A DNA stretch of 64,000 nt, from positions 21,078,268 to 21,142,267 of the forward strand of contig CM119263.1 in NCBI GenBank assembly GCA_051294375.1, in the 5' to 3' direction. A model generated the notes under the pieces. The model saw only the letters and a list, made by a program, of their open reading frames with translations. It made no database searches and was not told the origin of the DNA. The stretch is from Paraspadella gotoi (taxonomy: Eukaryota; Chaetognatha). This document shows positions 1-63,987 of this stretch, one piece after another (position 1 is the first letter of the stretch; each line of letters opens with the position of its first letter). The position numbers and the translations under genes are program-made.

Positions 1-3149
<3,149 letters not shown>

Positions 3150-3179
3150 TATATACTTTCTTTATTTTTTTTTTCATTC
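3150..3179 (+). promoter_or_regulatory. Putative core promoter of the alkyl sulfatase gene (TATA plus initiator)
   Basis: TATATA at 3150-3155 is followed by TCATTC at 3174-3179, a match to the arthropod-type initiator TCAKTY. The presumed start A at 3176 lies 26 bases below the first T of the TATA box, which is the usual spacing. This would give a 5' leader of about 105 bases before the ATG at 3281. Motifs this short occur by chance in AT-rich DNA, so the call rests on their spacing and position. Confidence 0.45.
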
Positions 3180-3280
3180 TCCGAACAAGTTTTAATGTCA
3201 GTCAGTTTTAAAACTCAGTCAGCTTCTTGAGAGCTCGAAAACTGAAATTTTTTTTTTTAAACATCCGAATTTAAAAAAAA

Positions 3281-18251
<14,971 letters not shown>

Positions 18252-18365
18252 TTGTTTTTTTAGTTTTTGTTTTGTCTATCGTGTTTGAGTCAAAACAAAA
18301 AAACATATAACCCAGTATTTGTTTTGTCAAAATCGTCAGAATATTATTTTTGATCTTGAGATAGG

Positions 18366-18371
18366 AATAAA
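18366..18371 (+). terminator. Polyadenylation signal AATAAA of the alkyl sulfatase gene
   Basis: The first AATAAA on the + strand after the stop codon, 115 bases downstream. A typical 3' UTR length for an invertebrate gene. Confidence 0.6.
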
Positions 18372-18689
18372 TGCAGTAACGTCCAAACTGTAATCCAAAT
18401 TCATTTAAGACCCAAATGTAGCATAGAAATACTAGTAATTTGAGTTATTTGAGGGTCGAATCAAAATAAATATAAAAATTGCTTAATTTTCGCGCATCTC
18501 TCGGTTCCAGTTGGTAGCCTATTGTTGCATAATATGCATATATGCTTTCGGTGTTATTTCTGATAAAACACTCATTTGTCTTCGTATCTGTTCTGTGGCA
18601 GCTCCAGTAGCAGATTCATCGCAAAAAAAAAAGAAGCAAGAATACTCCCTGTATTACAAATAAAAGAAAAAGTGGTTGTGCCCCCCTGC

Positions 18690-19330
18690 GATTCGATCTG
18701 GTTTCCTATACGCGCGTTAATTCTCAGCGCTCCGATTTGCCACGCGTCACCTGAGCTCTAATTGACAAGGCGTCGCCCGAACGGCTATTTTCCTTGCGCC
18801 AAATCCACGTCCCCTCTCGGATCCTCCGTCCTCCTGTCATCCCATAACCAAATTCCTTCCCGTCCTCCGATGCGTCACTATCTCCCCAACCCCTAAACCC
18901 CCCCCGTCGATTTCGCCCCAGTTTTCTGGAGCGCCAATCCGTCATTGTCTTTACCTTCGGTCCCATTTTTGACGCCCGCGTCTGCTATTGACGTCGTCTG
19001 ATTTGTCATGAGTCCACTCGCGCGTGGAAACGACGCCTGCGGGTCCGCGTCTCACTCGGCGCCTTGACGTTACATTTTCTAGGCGGCGTCGATGCTCTAC
19101 GCGCGGATCTCAAAGCCGCCGACAAAAACCGGATTCGTCCGCCGTTGGCTGAGGCGGAGCGGTGGAATCTCCCTTTCACGTTTGATGCGTTTTTATGGAT
19201 GTCGTCGGGCGGCTTCGGCGTCGGGCGGCGTCGGAATCGAGTGCGACATAGCGACGCCGGTTCTCTTTGTCAAGCAGCGCCGCGACGTCGCTTTTAATCT
19301 AGATTCCGTCGCGTGACGCCGAGGGACTAA
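18690..19330. promoter_or_regulatory. CpG-rich island with many TGACG/CGTCA half-sites
   Basis: A block of roughly 55-60% GC, CpG-dense, in a genome mostly near one-third GC. TGACGTC-like CRE/ATF half-sites recur (18746, 18872, 18970, 18988, 19066, 19286, 19313). ATTTTCTAG at 19073-19081 could be an acceptor, followed by open frames of about 75 codons in two registers. No convincing protein family or consistent donor is seen. It may hold a promoter and first exon, perhaps for gene 2 downstream, but nothing in the sequence proves the link. Confidence 0.35.
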
Positions 19331-20860
19331 AAGGGCGCCGACATTTGAAAGTGATTGATTCCAGCGCGAGCGTTGGGGAGAATCTCAGGCTACAATTACA
19401 TTTATTACAAAATTGTAGGATTTTTGAGGCTGTGATAGGAAAGGAGGAGACGGCAAGCATGAGAGATGAAAGAAGATAAAGTGAAGAAAGAGAATTAGAA
19501 CGAGGAAAGATAGATGGGTATTAAAGAAGGGAAGGTAGGAGAAAAGGAAAAAAAGATAAGGAATAAAAGGGAGAGATGGGAGTAAAAGTGAACTATGTGG
19601 AGGGAAAAAAAAGGAGAAAAGCCAGCGACAAAAAAAAGGGAACGAAAAAAGTCAAAAAGAAGCGAGTTCTAAAAATTAAAAAATCCTTTTAGTGAGACGA
19701 GATTTTCAGAAAGAAAAGGTTGAAAAAAAAGGAAGGTACGACACGAATTTCAAAATAAAGGTGAATTTTTAGAGAGAGATAAAAAAAAAGAGGTGGGATA
19801 AAAAAGAAAAGTTTTTTCTGGACAAGTAAAGGATATGAGGTACTTCTGCCGCGGAGAAGCGAAGCGAGAAAGTGACTTAGTTACATCTGCTCGGAGGCGG
19901 AAATCCAATGGTTAAGGGAATTGGGGTTCATAGTTTTTGGGGGCGACTCGGCGCATTGTGGAGATGCGAAGGGGGTACAAAAAAGATAGATTATAGGGTA
20001 TTGCGTTTGAACAAGGTGTAAATAGTGCTACAAAGTTGTTGAAAAACAGATATGGGATTCGAAAAAATAGACAATAAACAATAAAAAAATAATTACCTGA
20101 ATAAAAAAGAAGAAAATCGAACCACTGATGAATTTGATTGGAAAAAGAGTGTGCGAGGAGTTGATTCGCGACTGAGACAGAAAATCGAATTTCCTCGTCT
20201 AAGCGTCTGACCTCATTGAAGTATCATCAAAATTGATCGCGTTACCGATAGAAGGAAACAGAAGTTATTCCGGGTTATCGCTCTCATTCTTATTTAAGCC
20301 AAAACAACAGCGTTTCAATTAATTTTCATTAAATAGCTGTATTAATTATTGCCTAAGGAATGTTGCTAATCTATCTTAAAGTTTGTCACCTTTTATACCT
20401 AGTCATTTAAAAGTTTTTGCAGAAAGTAAAATCTTTCATCAATTATTATCCTTATACAAATTTATTGGCGTTTCATTTATTTGTTAAAAAAACTTGACGT
20501 TATACACTCACAGTTATTTCAAAAACAACTATTATAGTTGCACCACTTATTTTGCGAAACGCATGAATATGAATTTGATAGTTGATATGAATATGATTTT
20601 CGGTTATTTTACAGGGTTTTTTTTTTTGTTGCTTCATAAACTTCTTCGCATGACTTCACTTCAAAAGTTGAGACCAAATATCCTTCGGAATTCATGACTT
20701 TTTTCAGTCATACCCGCTTCCACTATTTTCCATTTCTCTTTTTTCTCGCAAATATCTCAAAATACGATTTCGGCGACGTCAACTTTGTGACAGAAGAATA
20801 AATATTGCCAGATGACAAGATTTTCTTGCCACAGATTTCAAAGTTCTTGTGTTTTTTTAT
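19331..20860. other. Intergenic, purine-rich then AT-rich, no gene seen
   Basis: 19430-19860 is markedly purine-biased on the + strand (runs of GGAAAAAAAG and similar). 20100-20860 is ordinary AT-rich DNA with short open frames only. Confidence 0.6.
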
Positions 20861-21560
20861 CAAGCCAGACGGCGAAGCCCGTCCTGGCTAGATTCTGTTT
20901 CGCTTTATCTTCTTTATGACTGTGACGTCGTCGTCGTTGTTGTCGTCGTCGTCATCATTGTCGTCGGCGTCACGCTTTTTTTTATATAAAAACTACTTCG
21001 GTTTTTATAGTTTTGGCTGAGACTTTCAGTTTTCTTTTAAATAAAAATTACTCTGAATTATGATGAACTTTTATAAAAGTGTGCGATCATAGTAACTTAA
21101 AAATTTAGATATGGCTTTTCATTTTAAAATAGCTATGAAACTTTTATATTACATTTGGATTCAAGTATTTTTTTGTTTGAATTTCTAATACATTATGATT
21201 TACTGCAATATGCAAATTAAATTATAGTATTCATTATAATATCCAAATTACTATATAGAAATGCTTTATTCTAATTTACATTTAAATATACATTTAGAAA
21301 AAAAATCTAATTTGTTTAAAAAAACGAGTTCAGCTATTATTATTAGTATTATTATTATTATCATCGCATCAATAAATAATTATTATTACATCAAGGAATG
21401 ATTACTATCACATTAGTGAATGATTATCATCGCGTCAATGGATGATTATCAACGCATCAATGAATGATCATCATCACATCAATGAATAACTATCTTCATA
21501 TCAATAAATGACTATCATCATATTTGTGAGTAACTATCATCGCATCATAGATCAGGTTAA
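20861..21560 (+). mobile_element. Composite repeat family, shortened copy
   Basis: Starts TTTTTTTATCAAGCCAGACGG with the GC-rich hairpin and a short degenerate GTC run. It continues through GTGTGCGATCATAGTAAC and CTGCAATATGCAAATTA. It then jumps at about 21325 to ACGAGTTCAG and the 22-bp minisatellite (21355-21545), so the middle modules are deleted. Confidence 0.7.
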
Positions 21561-21664
21561 ATCACTCTCCTATAATCCTATTCTCGCTCGCCACTTCTCT
21601 TAAGTAGCCATTACAATAATAATGATTTTTCAAAAAATTAAAAAATTTTGTCAGGCACTGCCTT

Positions 21665-21728
21665 TTCTGAATCGTTTAAAAACGAGTTCAGGCTCTACAG
21701 TACTGCGGATGTCCAGTAGATATCCAGC

Positions 21729-21759
<31 letters not shown>

Positions 21760-21800
21760 GCCTCTCTTTCTGTCTCTCTCCGTCTCTCTCTCTGTGTTGT
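21665..21800 (+). repeat. Composite-repeat module with CT tract
   Basis: AACGAGTTCAGGCTCTACAG and GTCCAGC precede (CT)n, the same module as 10965-11020 and 11425-11500. It stands alone here. Confidence 0.65.
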
Positions 21801-21829
21801 TGTTCGCCTTTGACATCTGTGGTGCGTCC

Positions 21830-23350
21830 TGAAGCTTAAAAATTAAAATTAAAATTAAAAATAAAAATTAAAAAAATATACGTGATTGAGATTGATTGAT
21901 CAAATTACAATATCAATAAAATATAAAATAAGTGGTTGATAAAGAATGATCGAAATATACTATCAATAAAACTTTTAAGAAGAATAAGTGATTGATAATA
22001 ATTATGACATATTTGATTAGCTGATAAATGTCGTTGCTAAGAAACAATAGTGTAATGAATCAGTCCCGCACATTCTAATGCGGAGTTCATCGATTTCAAC
22101 CGTATCGGTGATTAGAGTTCTTTAATATGAGTGAATCATCACGAATAGAAATGCAATTAATTCTTTCTGTAAATGAATAGACAACTAACAAATTAAACTT
22201 ACTAATTAAATTAATTAACTTTTCATTCCCATGATTATTACTTAGCCGTCACAAAATAACGTTGATCAATCGTCTAAATATGACCTTTTCTCGTAACCTT
22301 TTGACCTTTGGTCACCAGGAGGTCAGCGCCGCCTGTATTAAGATGTGTTCAGTCTCTCACTATGAGCTGAATATTTTGCAAGTTCATAATCATTGCAAGA
22401 TTCTGGTACAACGCACTTCAAGAATTTTTCAAAATTTTTAACAAGTCACACTCCATCAATAACAAAATTAAATTCGGAAAAGTAACTGCATTTCATATTT
22501 ATTCCAGGATAAAATTTTAAAACTTTCTCTTTTCTTTTACAAAAGAACAAGACAACAACAATGCGTGCAAGGCGTGAAGAGTATATATGACAAAAGCAAC
22601 GTGAGGGATGTGTAGCATACAACAGGAAAAGCACAACAAACAATTGCAAAACAAATATGTTATTATTGTATCATTTCACCCATTTAAGTATAAATTTTTT
22701 TTTTCAAAGAATATTCAATTAATATTATCAAACAGGTTTCATTATCATTTGAGAAACATTGTTCTTAAGTATATATACTAAAAGTTAGATTTATAGAACA
22801 TCTAGAAGAAGAAAATAATACCCAGTCAGTAACATATACATACTCATGCATACGAAGCACCATCATGCATTCACAACCAAATCAGCAGTGGGTATAATTT
22901 TTCTCATTTAAAAGTATTTCATTAACTTAGTATCAAACACGATTAACCTTTATCATTATTAAAATAAAATATTAAAAATTGAGACTATTACTTAATCCAC
23001 GAGTTTTAGTTTTTATTTTAATTTAAAATATTCTCTCATATAACTTTTAATAAAATTGAAAATATAATATTTGAATATTGATGCTCATTATGCATTATCG
23101 ATATATATCTTAAGAGAGACGAATTTTGTGCTATAGTTAAATGAAAATATCAGTAACATTATTTCATCCATACGTGATACCATAGCTGGATCCTGTATCC
23201 AGAGTTTCTATTTTGTATTAATGGAGAGACGAATTTTAATTCGTGAGTTTCAAACAAGGTGACAGTTCTATAATTGAGCTGTGTAGGTAGTTGCAACTTG
23301 TGTGTGTCAACATACTCGTAAAAGGTACAATGTTCTAATCCTTCGCAGGG
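21830..23350. other. AT-rich intergenic stretch, no gene seen
   Basis: No open frame over 70 codons with a believable composition, and no repeat shared with the rest of the window. A few short direct repeats of AAAATTAAAATT type lie at 21835-21880. Confidence 0.6.
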
Positions 23351-23535
23351 TTTATACCTTTTTACAAAAACCTGTGGCCCACACTATCTCGTGGCGAGGT
23401 TCCAGTCTGTCATTTTGAGCGAGTGTGGATCCTGGAGCTGTGGGATTCCTTAAAGAGAAAACATTCAAGTAAGATGAAAATTTAATTTTTCTATGATGTT
23501 TATTGATGATTTTTCTATGATGTTTATGTTTATTT

Positions 23536-23576
23536 TCTCTTCGGAGGCGTGGGTTCGAATCCCACCGCTGCCACCA
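23536..23576 (+). pseudogene. tRNA-Leu 3'-half relic carrying a CCA tail
   Basis: TCTTCGGAGGCGTGGGTTCG, then AATCCCACCGCTGCCACCA. This is the variable arm, a perfect T arm (GTGGG-TTCGAAT-CCCAC) and the 3' acceptor strand of tRNA-Leu, followed by CCA at 23574-23576. No matching 5' half, D arm or anticodon arm lies upstream; TTTCTATGATG repeats are there instead. Nuclear animal tRNA genes do not encode CCA, so this looks copied from a mature tRNA by reverse transcription. The antisense frame (QRWDSNPRLRREN) is a known tRNA shadow. Confidence 0.75.
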
Positions 23577-23930
23577 TGTCACTATACTCTAGCTACGAGA
23601 TAGTTTCTAAGTAATTCTCTTGGCCTATAAAAACACAGGGGTTTATGATATCTATTGTAATACATAGTTAAGGGCAATAAATACAAAATAATACAATAAG
23701 CAGAAACGTTTCCTTCGGAGCCACGGCTAAGACTACTAAGTTTTCACGACAGAATTGACGAAGTACAATTGTTTACATTTTACAAAGAAAGAAAAGTGGT
23801 CATTTCTAAAACACTGGGCCGAGGTTTCTTTGGGTTGCACCAGAGTATTCTGACAGCATCAATAATCAATTCCTATTACATCAATAAATTACTATTATAT
23901 CAATAATTCGTTATCGCATCAACTCATTCG

Positions 23931-24035
23931 TTTTTTTTTTATCGAGCCATGACCGCGAAGCCGGTTCAGGCCTCGATATTGATTCGGTCAGCTTCTTTGT
24001 GATGTCGCGTCGTCGTCGTCGTCGTCGGCGTCACG

Positions 24036-24069
<34 letters not shown>

Positions 24070-24070
24070 T
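23931..24070 (+). mobile_element. Left end of another composite-repeat copy
   Basis: TTTTTTTTTATCGAGCCATGACC with the terminal hairpin, a short GTC run, GGCGTCACGC and a poly-T stretch. It leads into the AT-rich tandem region, so 23931-25480 may be one degenerate element. Confidence 0.65.
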
Positions 24071-24084
24071 AATACCAAACTATT

Positions 24085-25480
24085 GAATATCCATAAACGT
24101 AATAGTGTAAAAGACTGGAAAACTAAACTATGTATTGAAATTCAATTAAAAACAAAAGACCCTAACATTTAAAAGACTGGAAAACAAGAAAAACTAAACT
24201 ACATATTGAATTCAATAAAACAAAAGACACTAACGTTTAAATCATTAATAAATGTTATGAACTAATTCATAAGAAACTATAAAAATAACGTTCAAGAACG
24301 TTCAAGACTGGAAAATAAGTAAAAACTAAACTACATATTGAAATCAATTAAAAACAAAAAGACACGCCCACTTTTCTAAAAATTTTTTTTAACGTTTAAA
24401 ATCATTAATAAATGTATGAACTAATTCAAAAAACTATAAAAATAATGTTCAAGAACGTTCAAGACTGGAAAAACAATTAAAACTACTAATATGAAAATTC
24501 ATAAAAACAAAAGACACTAACGTTTAAAATCATTAATAAATGTTATGAAACTAATTCATAAGAAACTATAAAAAATAGTTCAAGAACGTTTAAGGATCAA
24601 ATGTAAAATCATAAAACCGGAAAAAAACTAAAAAAAAACGAAAAATCAATGTTCAAGAGAAGCAATAGTTTTTATTTTAAAATTTGTAATTTTTATTTTT
24701 TGATAATGCGTAAAAATAAAAACAAAATATGACAACAAAGACAAAAACAAAAAATATAAAGCATAAACGAAAACATGTTAATAAAAACGTCAAAGATAAT
24801 GCGTAAAACAAAACAAAAATATGAAAACAAGACAAAAAACAAAAATATAAAGCATTATTGAAAAAACATGAGCAAAAAATAAACTAACATTATAAAAATG
24901 TTTTAATATTCAAGGTTTTATTCTATAAAAAGTCATTATAACATTATAAGTCATTATACAGCATTTATGCCTGGTGTATAACTATAACATATTCCTAAAA
25001 TATTATTTATAAAGTGGTTTAAGTAAAGGCAGAGGACCACATTACTATGAATAGAAATATCAAATATATAAGTAGCAGATCACAGAAAAAGATACTAATT
25101 AAAACAGAAATGAACGCTAACAGATACAACAAAACAACATGAGACGCTAACAGAAATAAAAAACACTATATCACGTAAGTGTAAGATACTAATTAAACAG
25201 ACAAAGAGACGCTAAAAACAAAATAAAAAAATAAAGAAATAAAAAACACTATATCACGTAAGTGTAAGATATTAATTAAAACAGACAAAGAGACGCTAAA
25301 AACGAAATGAGACGCTAACAATACACAAAAAGACATGAAGACGCTAACAGAAACAAAAAAACACTATATCACGTAAGTGTAAAAGTACAGATACACAAAA
25401 ATATATAATGTAAGTTTATTTTTTATTTTTAACGCTAAAAACAAAATAAGATGCTAACAAATACTCAACATTTTAATAAA
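24085..25480 (+). repeat. AT-rich tandem arrays (three unit types)
   Basis: Unit 1 (24085-24640), about 150 bp, contains AAGACTGGAAAACTAAACTA and CACTAACGTTTAAAATCATT. Unit 2 (24690-24900) is centred on GATAATGCGTAAAA and AATATAAAGCAT. Unit 3 (25080-25440), about 85 bp, contains ACACTATATCACGTAAGTGT and AGAGACGCTAAAAAC. Related AAAGACACTA/GACGCTAA motifs at 39130-39300 lie inside a composite element, tying these arrays to that family. Confidence 0.75.
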
Positions 25481-25489
25481 AATATAAAT

Positions 25490-27105
25490 ATGTGGTCCCT
25501 CAATACCCAATACGAAATGCCCTCATTGGTTTAAATAAGTTCCAATAACCAATTTTAACCGTTTTTAATTAAGTTACCCCACTTCTATAGTCCCATCCTC
25601 ATTTAATGTACCCCCAGTACATTTACCAATAGATTCTTTTTTTAAAACTCCCAATCTGGCCACTTTAATTTGGCCACCCAATATTCTTGTTCAAATCCTT
25701 TTTCTCAAACGTGTGAAATAAAACAAATATTTTCCACAGTCTTTCAACTGGCCGATCTCAACATACCTAATCCTCTCTGCTCTGTCATCTTAAATATAAA
25801 CAGACTCTTAAAGTAAATCCTAATTTATCTTTAACCTCACCCTCAGCCCCTTGTCCCATTAAGCCTAAGCTCATTCTCTCGGTTATCTACTTGCTTATCA
25901 TCAAAATTTTAACAGTGTCACATTCAACTTCTCCCAAAGTCTTACAACCACTTCCGCACCAGCAGAGTCAAAATATGCCATTCGTTTCACGTGTGCTACA
26001 ACACCACAAAGATCACAAATCCATCACCTCTTACCTACATAGGCATAACTCCATGTATTGCGTCCAGAAATTTGATTTTTACCTGGCGCCAAAATAGAAG
26101 ATCCTAACATAGTAAAAGTAATCAGAGTACATTAATTGTTCCCCAGATGGGCCCTCAACTCATAGTTAAACTAATTCCCAAAGTACTCTTTCCCATTTCT
26201 TCTTCATAAGCCCTTTTACCACTCTAAGATTAAATCTCAATTGAGAAGTAAGTTTCTGGAAATGACATTTCACTCAAACCTCCTATGGCTTCCTTGCTAT
26301 CTCTAAAATGGAAGTTCAGGAGGATGATCATTTGGAAACAATATTCGCACTGTGCTCCCTCACTCGTTACGATTGGATATCAAAAATCGCTTTTCCTCTG
26401 AGCACGTGAGTTTCATTCATTGGCCATACTTCAAAAATTGACCAAACAGTCCAATTCCTGCGTCTCTACGTATATTACTAAATGACTTTAAAAACTATTC
26501 CATCTGAATCATCACATTGCATTATATAACAAATGGCAACTATCAATAGACAAACTACCCGGTTCAAATTCTGAAAGGCAGCATTGACAAGGCCCTTTAC
26601 AGCCTCAGGTAAAAACCCGACCAATACCCAACGGTAATTCCCGCATACTTTTGCCCTCCAGGCTATCAATCCATAAAAAAAAATGCCAACATGCTTGTTC
26701 TCCAATTAAGCTTCATCTGCTAAAAACGTCTAGCCAAAAAGATTCCTTAGGCATGCTTAACACCTTTTAATCCACATGTATGTCTCTGTGCTTTAACCTT
26801 AATCTCTGATGATCCATTAATTGCGCTCCACCATTATAATAAGAATCCCTCAGCCTATCCTTAGCAATCTCTTTTCTACCATTAAAACATCCAATTTTCT
26901 ACCTCGAGTTTTCTAAAAGCATTAATATCTCCCACGGAGGCGTCAAACAATTCTTTTCTGCTACCATAAAGCCAGAATACAGAAAATATATTAGTAACCT
27001 TTGCTCTTACCTAAGCGTTGACAATGCGCCGAGTTTTTCCAGCAGGGTCAACTTTGACTTGATACCTTTAAAAACATCAGGCAAAATTTGCTGTTTATCA
27101 AAATC
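25490..27105. other. 1.6-kb stretch without repeats or recognisable gene
   Basis: Base composition is more even than the surroundings and no module of the neighbouring repeats is present. The longest frames are 68 codons (+) and 75 codons (-) with no domain. It may be a deeply decayed minus-strand element, but no alignment could be made by eye. It ends abruptly at the composite repeat module at 27110. Confidence 0.5.
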
Positions 27106-27109
27106 ACCG

Positions 27110-27804
27110 GGAGCTTACCGTTTTTTTTTAAATAAAAATATTATTAATTACGATGAAGTTTTATAAAAGTGTGCGATCATAGTAAGTTAAAAATTTAGAT
27201 ATGGCTTCTCATCTTGAAATAGCTCTGATATTTTCTTATTACATTTGGATTTAAGTATTTTTTGTTTGAATTTCCACTTCATTGGTTTACTGCAATATGC
27301 AAATGAGATTATAGTACTCATTATAGTATCCAAATTAGTATATAGAAATGCTTTAACCTAATTTACACATTGCAGATATTAATATTGAAGATGAAATTCA
27401 AAAAAAATTTTTAAATCTATAATAAAAATGGGAACTCAAAGGAACTTTTTAATGAGAAGCTATATCTTAATTTTAATACAAATAAAAATAAAATCTTTTA
27501 CAAGCTGCGATTGGAAAAAATTGGAAAAATTTCCAATTGTAAACAATTGTAACATATTTTTGCCTTTCTTTTTATTTCTTTAAATTATATAATATATATA
27601 TAAATTGGTACAACCAATATAAAAATTATCCATTCATTTAATAAATAAGCTATCTTGCCCCTGATTTTGACAGGCTTTGGTGGTTTAAGGCCTCCATCAC
27701 TCTTACAAGATAATGACATAGCAGGTCTTTCTTTTTCTGCAACGAGTTCATGCTCTGCAGTGACTGTACAGGCGCTTCAGCAGCTGTCCAGTTTGTCTTC
27801 TCTC

Positions 27805-27849
<45 letters not shown>

Positions 27850-28482
27850 GAAAAATTCTTATTATTTCTTTCCTTCTAAAAACTTATTATCGCCATTTAT
27901 TTTTTCAATACAAAATCCCAAATTTACATCCGAGATTTTCTGGATTCATTTTAGAAAAAGGAATAATAACTTATAATGCAGGCAATGTCACATGTACATC
28001 AGCTTGCTGCTGTACAAATACCTGCTATATGTCCGGCAATTGCGCGGATTAATTTAATTGCATATAAATCTTGAAAAAAAATTAATTTTTTTTGTTTTGT
28101 TTATTATTGTAACTTTGGACCGGTCGGCCCACTATTGGCAAATTATATCTAAAAATAGGAGTTGAGAAGAAAGATATAGTCAAATTAAACATTACTTTTT
28201 TTGTTATTCTGATAATTTTTACAATTTTAAATTTGTAAATTTTTTTTAGTGTATATATTTAATCATTTTATCTTTTTTTAAAATAATAATTATTTGAGTT
28301 GGGATAATATTTATAAAATTATTAAATATGCAAATATGAAATTTGACCTCGGTCAAAAAAAAGAACAATCTAAAATTTCATTCAAGATTTAAAACTTTTT
28401 TATAGAAAGGAAAAGAGTTCGTCCCTACTCAGATTCGTCGAAAAACAAGTTCAGTGGCGGGTCCAGCTTCTCTCTATCTTTC

Positions 28483-28529
<47 letters not shown>

Positions 28530-29020
28530 CTTTCTATTTATTCCGCCTTTTATTCCGCGCTTTTTTCTAAATACAAAATCCCAAATTTACATCCAAGTAC
28601 GTGGATTTTTTTTCTAAAAATTCTATTATTCTTTATATAAACGAGAATGAAAAACTGACCCAGCCTCTCTCTCTCTCTCTCTCTCTCTTCTCTTACATTC
28701 ATACACGCATTTGTTTGTTTTATTTACGATGAATGATTCATCGCGTCAATGAATGACTATCATCGGCATCAATGAATGATTATCATCAAATCAATGAATG
28801 ATTTATCATCACATCAATGAATGACTATCATCGCATCAATCATTTGATATCATCACATCAGTTATTTTGTTATCATCGCATCAATTATTGGTTATCATCG
28901 CATCAATATTTGGTTACCATCAAAAGCAAGCTCGATCCTTATGTTTTTAAGATTTTTTCCCAAGATTTTTTCATTAATTTTCTTTGATAGCTGGCTGGTT
29001 CGATCAATAATACTTTTAAG
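27110..29020 (+). mobile_element. Composite repeat family, copy lacking its left end
   Basis: Starts inside the AT-rich module (GAGCTTACCGTTTTTTTTTA). It runs through GTGTGCGATCATAGTAAG, a fragment of the 16396-type MITE (27602-27727) and GAGTTCATGCTCTGCAGTGA with (CT)n. It continues through GACCGGTCGGCCCAC, more CT tracts and the 22-bp minisatellite (28730-28925). It ends in CTTTTAAG at about 29013. Confidence 0.75.
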
Positions 29021-29479
29021 TTTTTTTTTTATAATATTTTCAACTTATTTAAAATAGAAAATACTTATCTTTTGGGACAATTAAATCGCTTAGTAGTCTT
29101 TTGTAAAAGAATATTACTAAAATTTCAATAATCTCTTCACGTAGCCAATGGTGCCATAAAGTAAAAAAAAAAGAAAAAAATAAACTTCAATTGCTCGTTA
29201 TACTCTGTACATGTACATACAATCACATTTACAACTGTTTTAAAAAATTTGAAAAAATAATTCGACGAGATTTTCACAGAGTTTAAGTCACTAATTAACT
29301 CCAATAAATTGTTCATTTAAATTTATTATAACCAATTTCTCAGGATTAAATTTCGTTCGCTTTGATATTCCTACCTTTTGTTTTCTTTTCCTCCTCATCC
29401 TCCTCCTCTTTTCCTTCCTCCTTTCCTCCACTCTTCCTCCTCTCCTCTCCTACATTCACAATCTTTTTCTCTTCTTCAG
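29021..29479. other. Sequence upstream of the first visible exon of gene 2
   Basis: AT-rich DNA passing into a long pyrimidine tract (29375-29479: CTCCTCATCCTCCTCCTC and similar) that ends in CTTCTTCAG, a strong acceptor. No upstream exon could be recognised. Confidence 0.6.
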
Positions 29480-62997
<33,518 letters not shown>

Positions 62998-63531
62998 GTT
63001 AGGCTCGGCGACAACATTTTAACTTACTTTTTCTTGCCATCTAGAATTTTCTAAATTTTTTATATCGCTATTTTTTTTTTTAGTTTTTAAAAAAGAAAGA
63101 AAAACATACATATATATTTGAAAGTTCCCCAGCCTCATCAAACTCCATACAAAGTTCTCACTCGGTCCGGTTTCCCATTATTTGTTGACTTCAACTCATT
63201 TTGAAATCCTGTACTAGCAAAAAACGTTTTTGGTTAATGAGCGTCACAGTCAATAAGTAGTGATGCAAAAAAATTGTTTAAAAATGAACGAATTTCATCA
63301 AATCAAGTGTTCTTACATGCTTTAATATAAAAGTTTTACACTATTAACTGCTAGAGAACTTAGCTGGCTGATTTTCCTAAGCTTGTCATATTAGATTAAA
63401 GGAATATCTCATGATTATGGGGCGTGGTCTTAACCTGAAGTAAGGTTTTACGTCAAATTGTGTTCAAATTTTGACAAGATTTATTTTAAATACAACAATA
63501 ACAAAATTTTTAGTGCTTTTTAGAAATAAGA

Positions 63532-63712
63532 TGGGAGTGAATAAACGAGACTGTGAGAGAGTCTTGATTGAAAGCTTGCAGGGACCTGCTATGTCATTAT
63601 CTTGTAAGAGTGATGGAGGCCTTAAACCACCAAAGCCTGTCCAAAGTCAGGGGCAAGATAGCTTATTTATTAAATGAATGGATAATTTTTATATTGGTTG
63701 TACCAATTTCAT
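63532..63712 (+). repeat. Single arm of the 16396-type MITE
   Basis: ATGGGAGTGAATAAACGAGA to TATTGGTTGTACCAATTTCA, the best-preserved arm of the family, standing alone in the last intron. Confidence 0.8.
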
Positions 63713-63987
63713 GGCATGTATTGGGATGATATTGAACTGGAAGAAGAGTGTTACAAAATGTGTTCCCAAAATCTAATGAATTCTTCATAATAGATAACGC
63801 GATTAGTCATCCTGTCTATGTCTTAACCACTATTGATTTCCAAGCTTATTTTCGGTGAGTTAGTGATATTGGTGAGGGTTTTTGTAGATTAAATGGGATC
63901 ATCATGGCCTTTCAAAGCCGTTATTAAATTTGTAACATTCATTTGTAATGGTTTTATGCACATTTTTTGAATAAAGTGAAATTATTT

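Noticed and set aside
19064-19316. Two overlapping 74-77-codon frames after an acceptor-like ATTTTCTAG
   Set aside because: No donor, no recognisable protein, and both registers equally open because of GC content; kept only as part of a CpG island.
23352-23582. Minus-strand 76-codon frame
   Set aside because: Antisense of a tRNA-Leu fragment, a well-known false open frame (QRWDSNPRLR).
26478-26705. 75-codon minus-strand frame with hydrophobic content
   Set aside because: No flanking coding evidence and no recognisable family.
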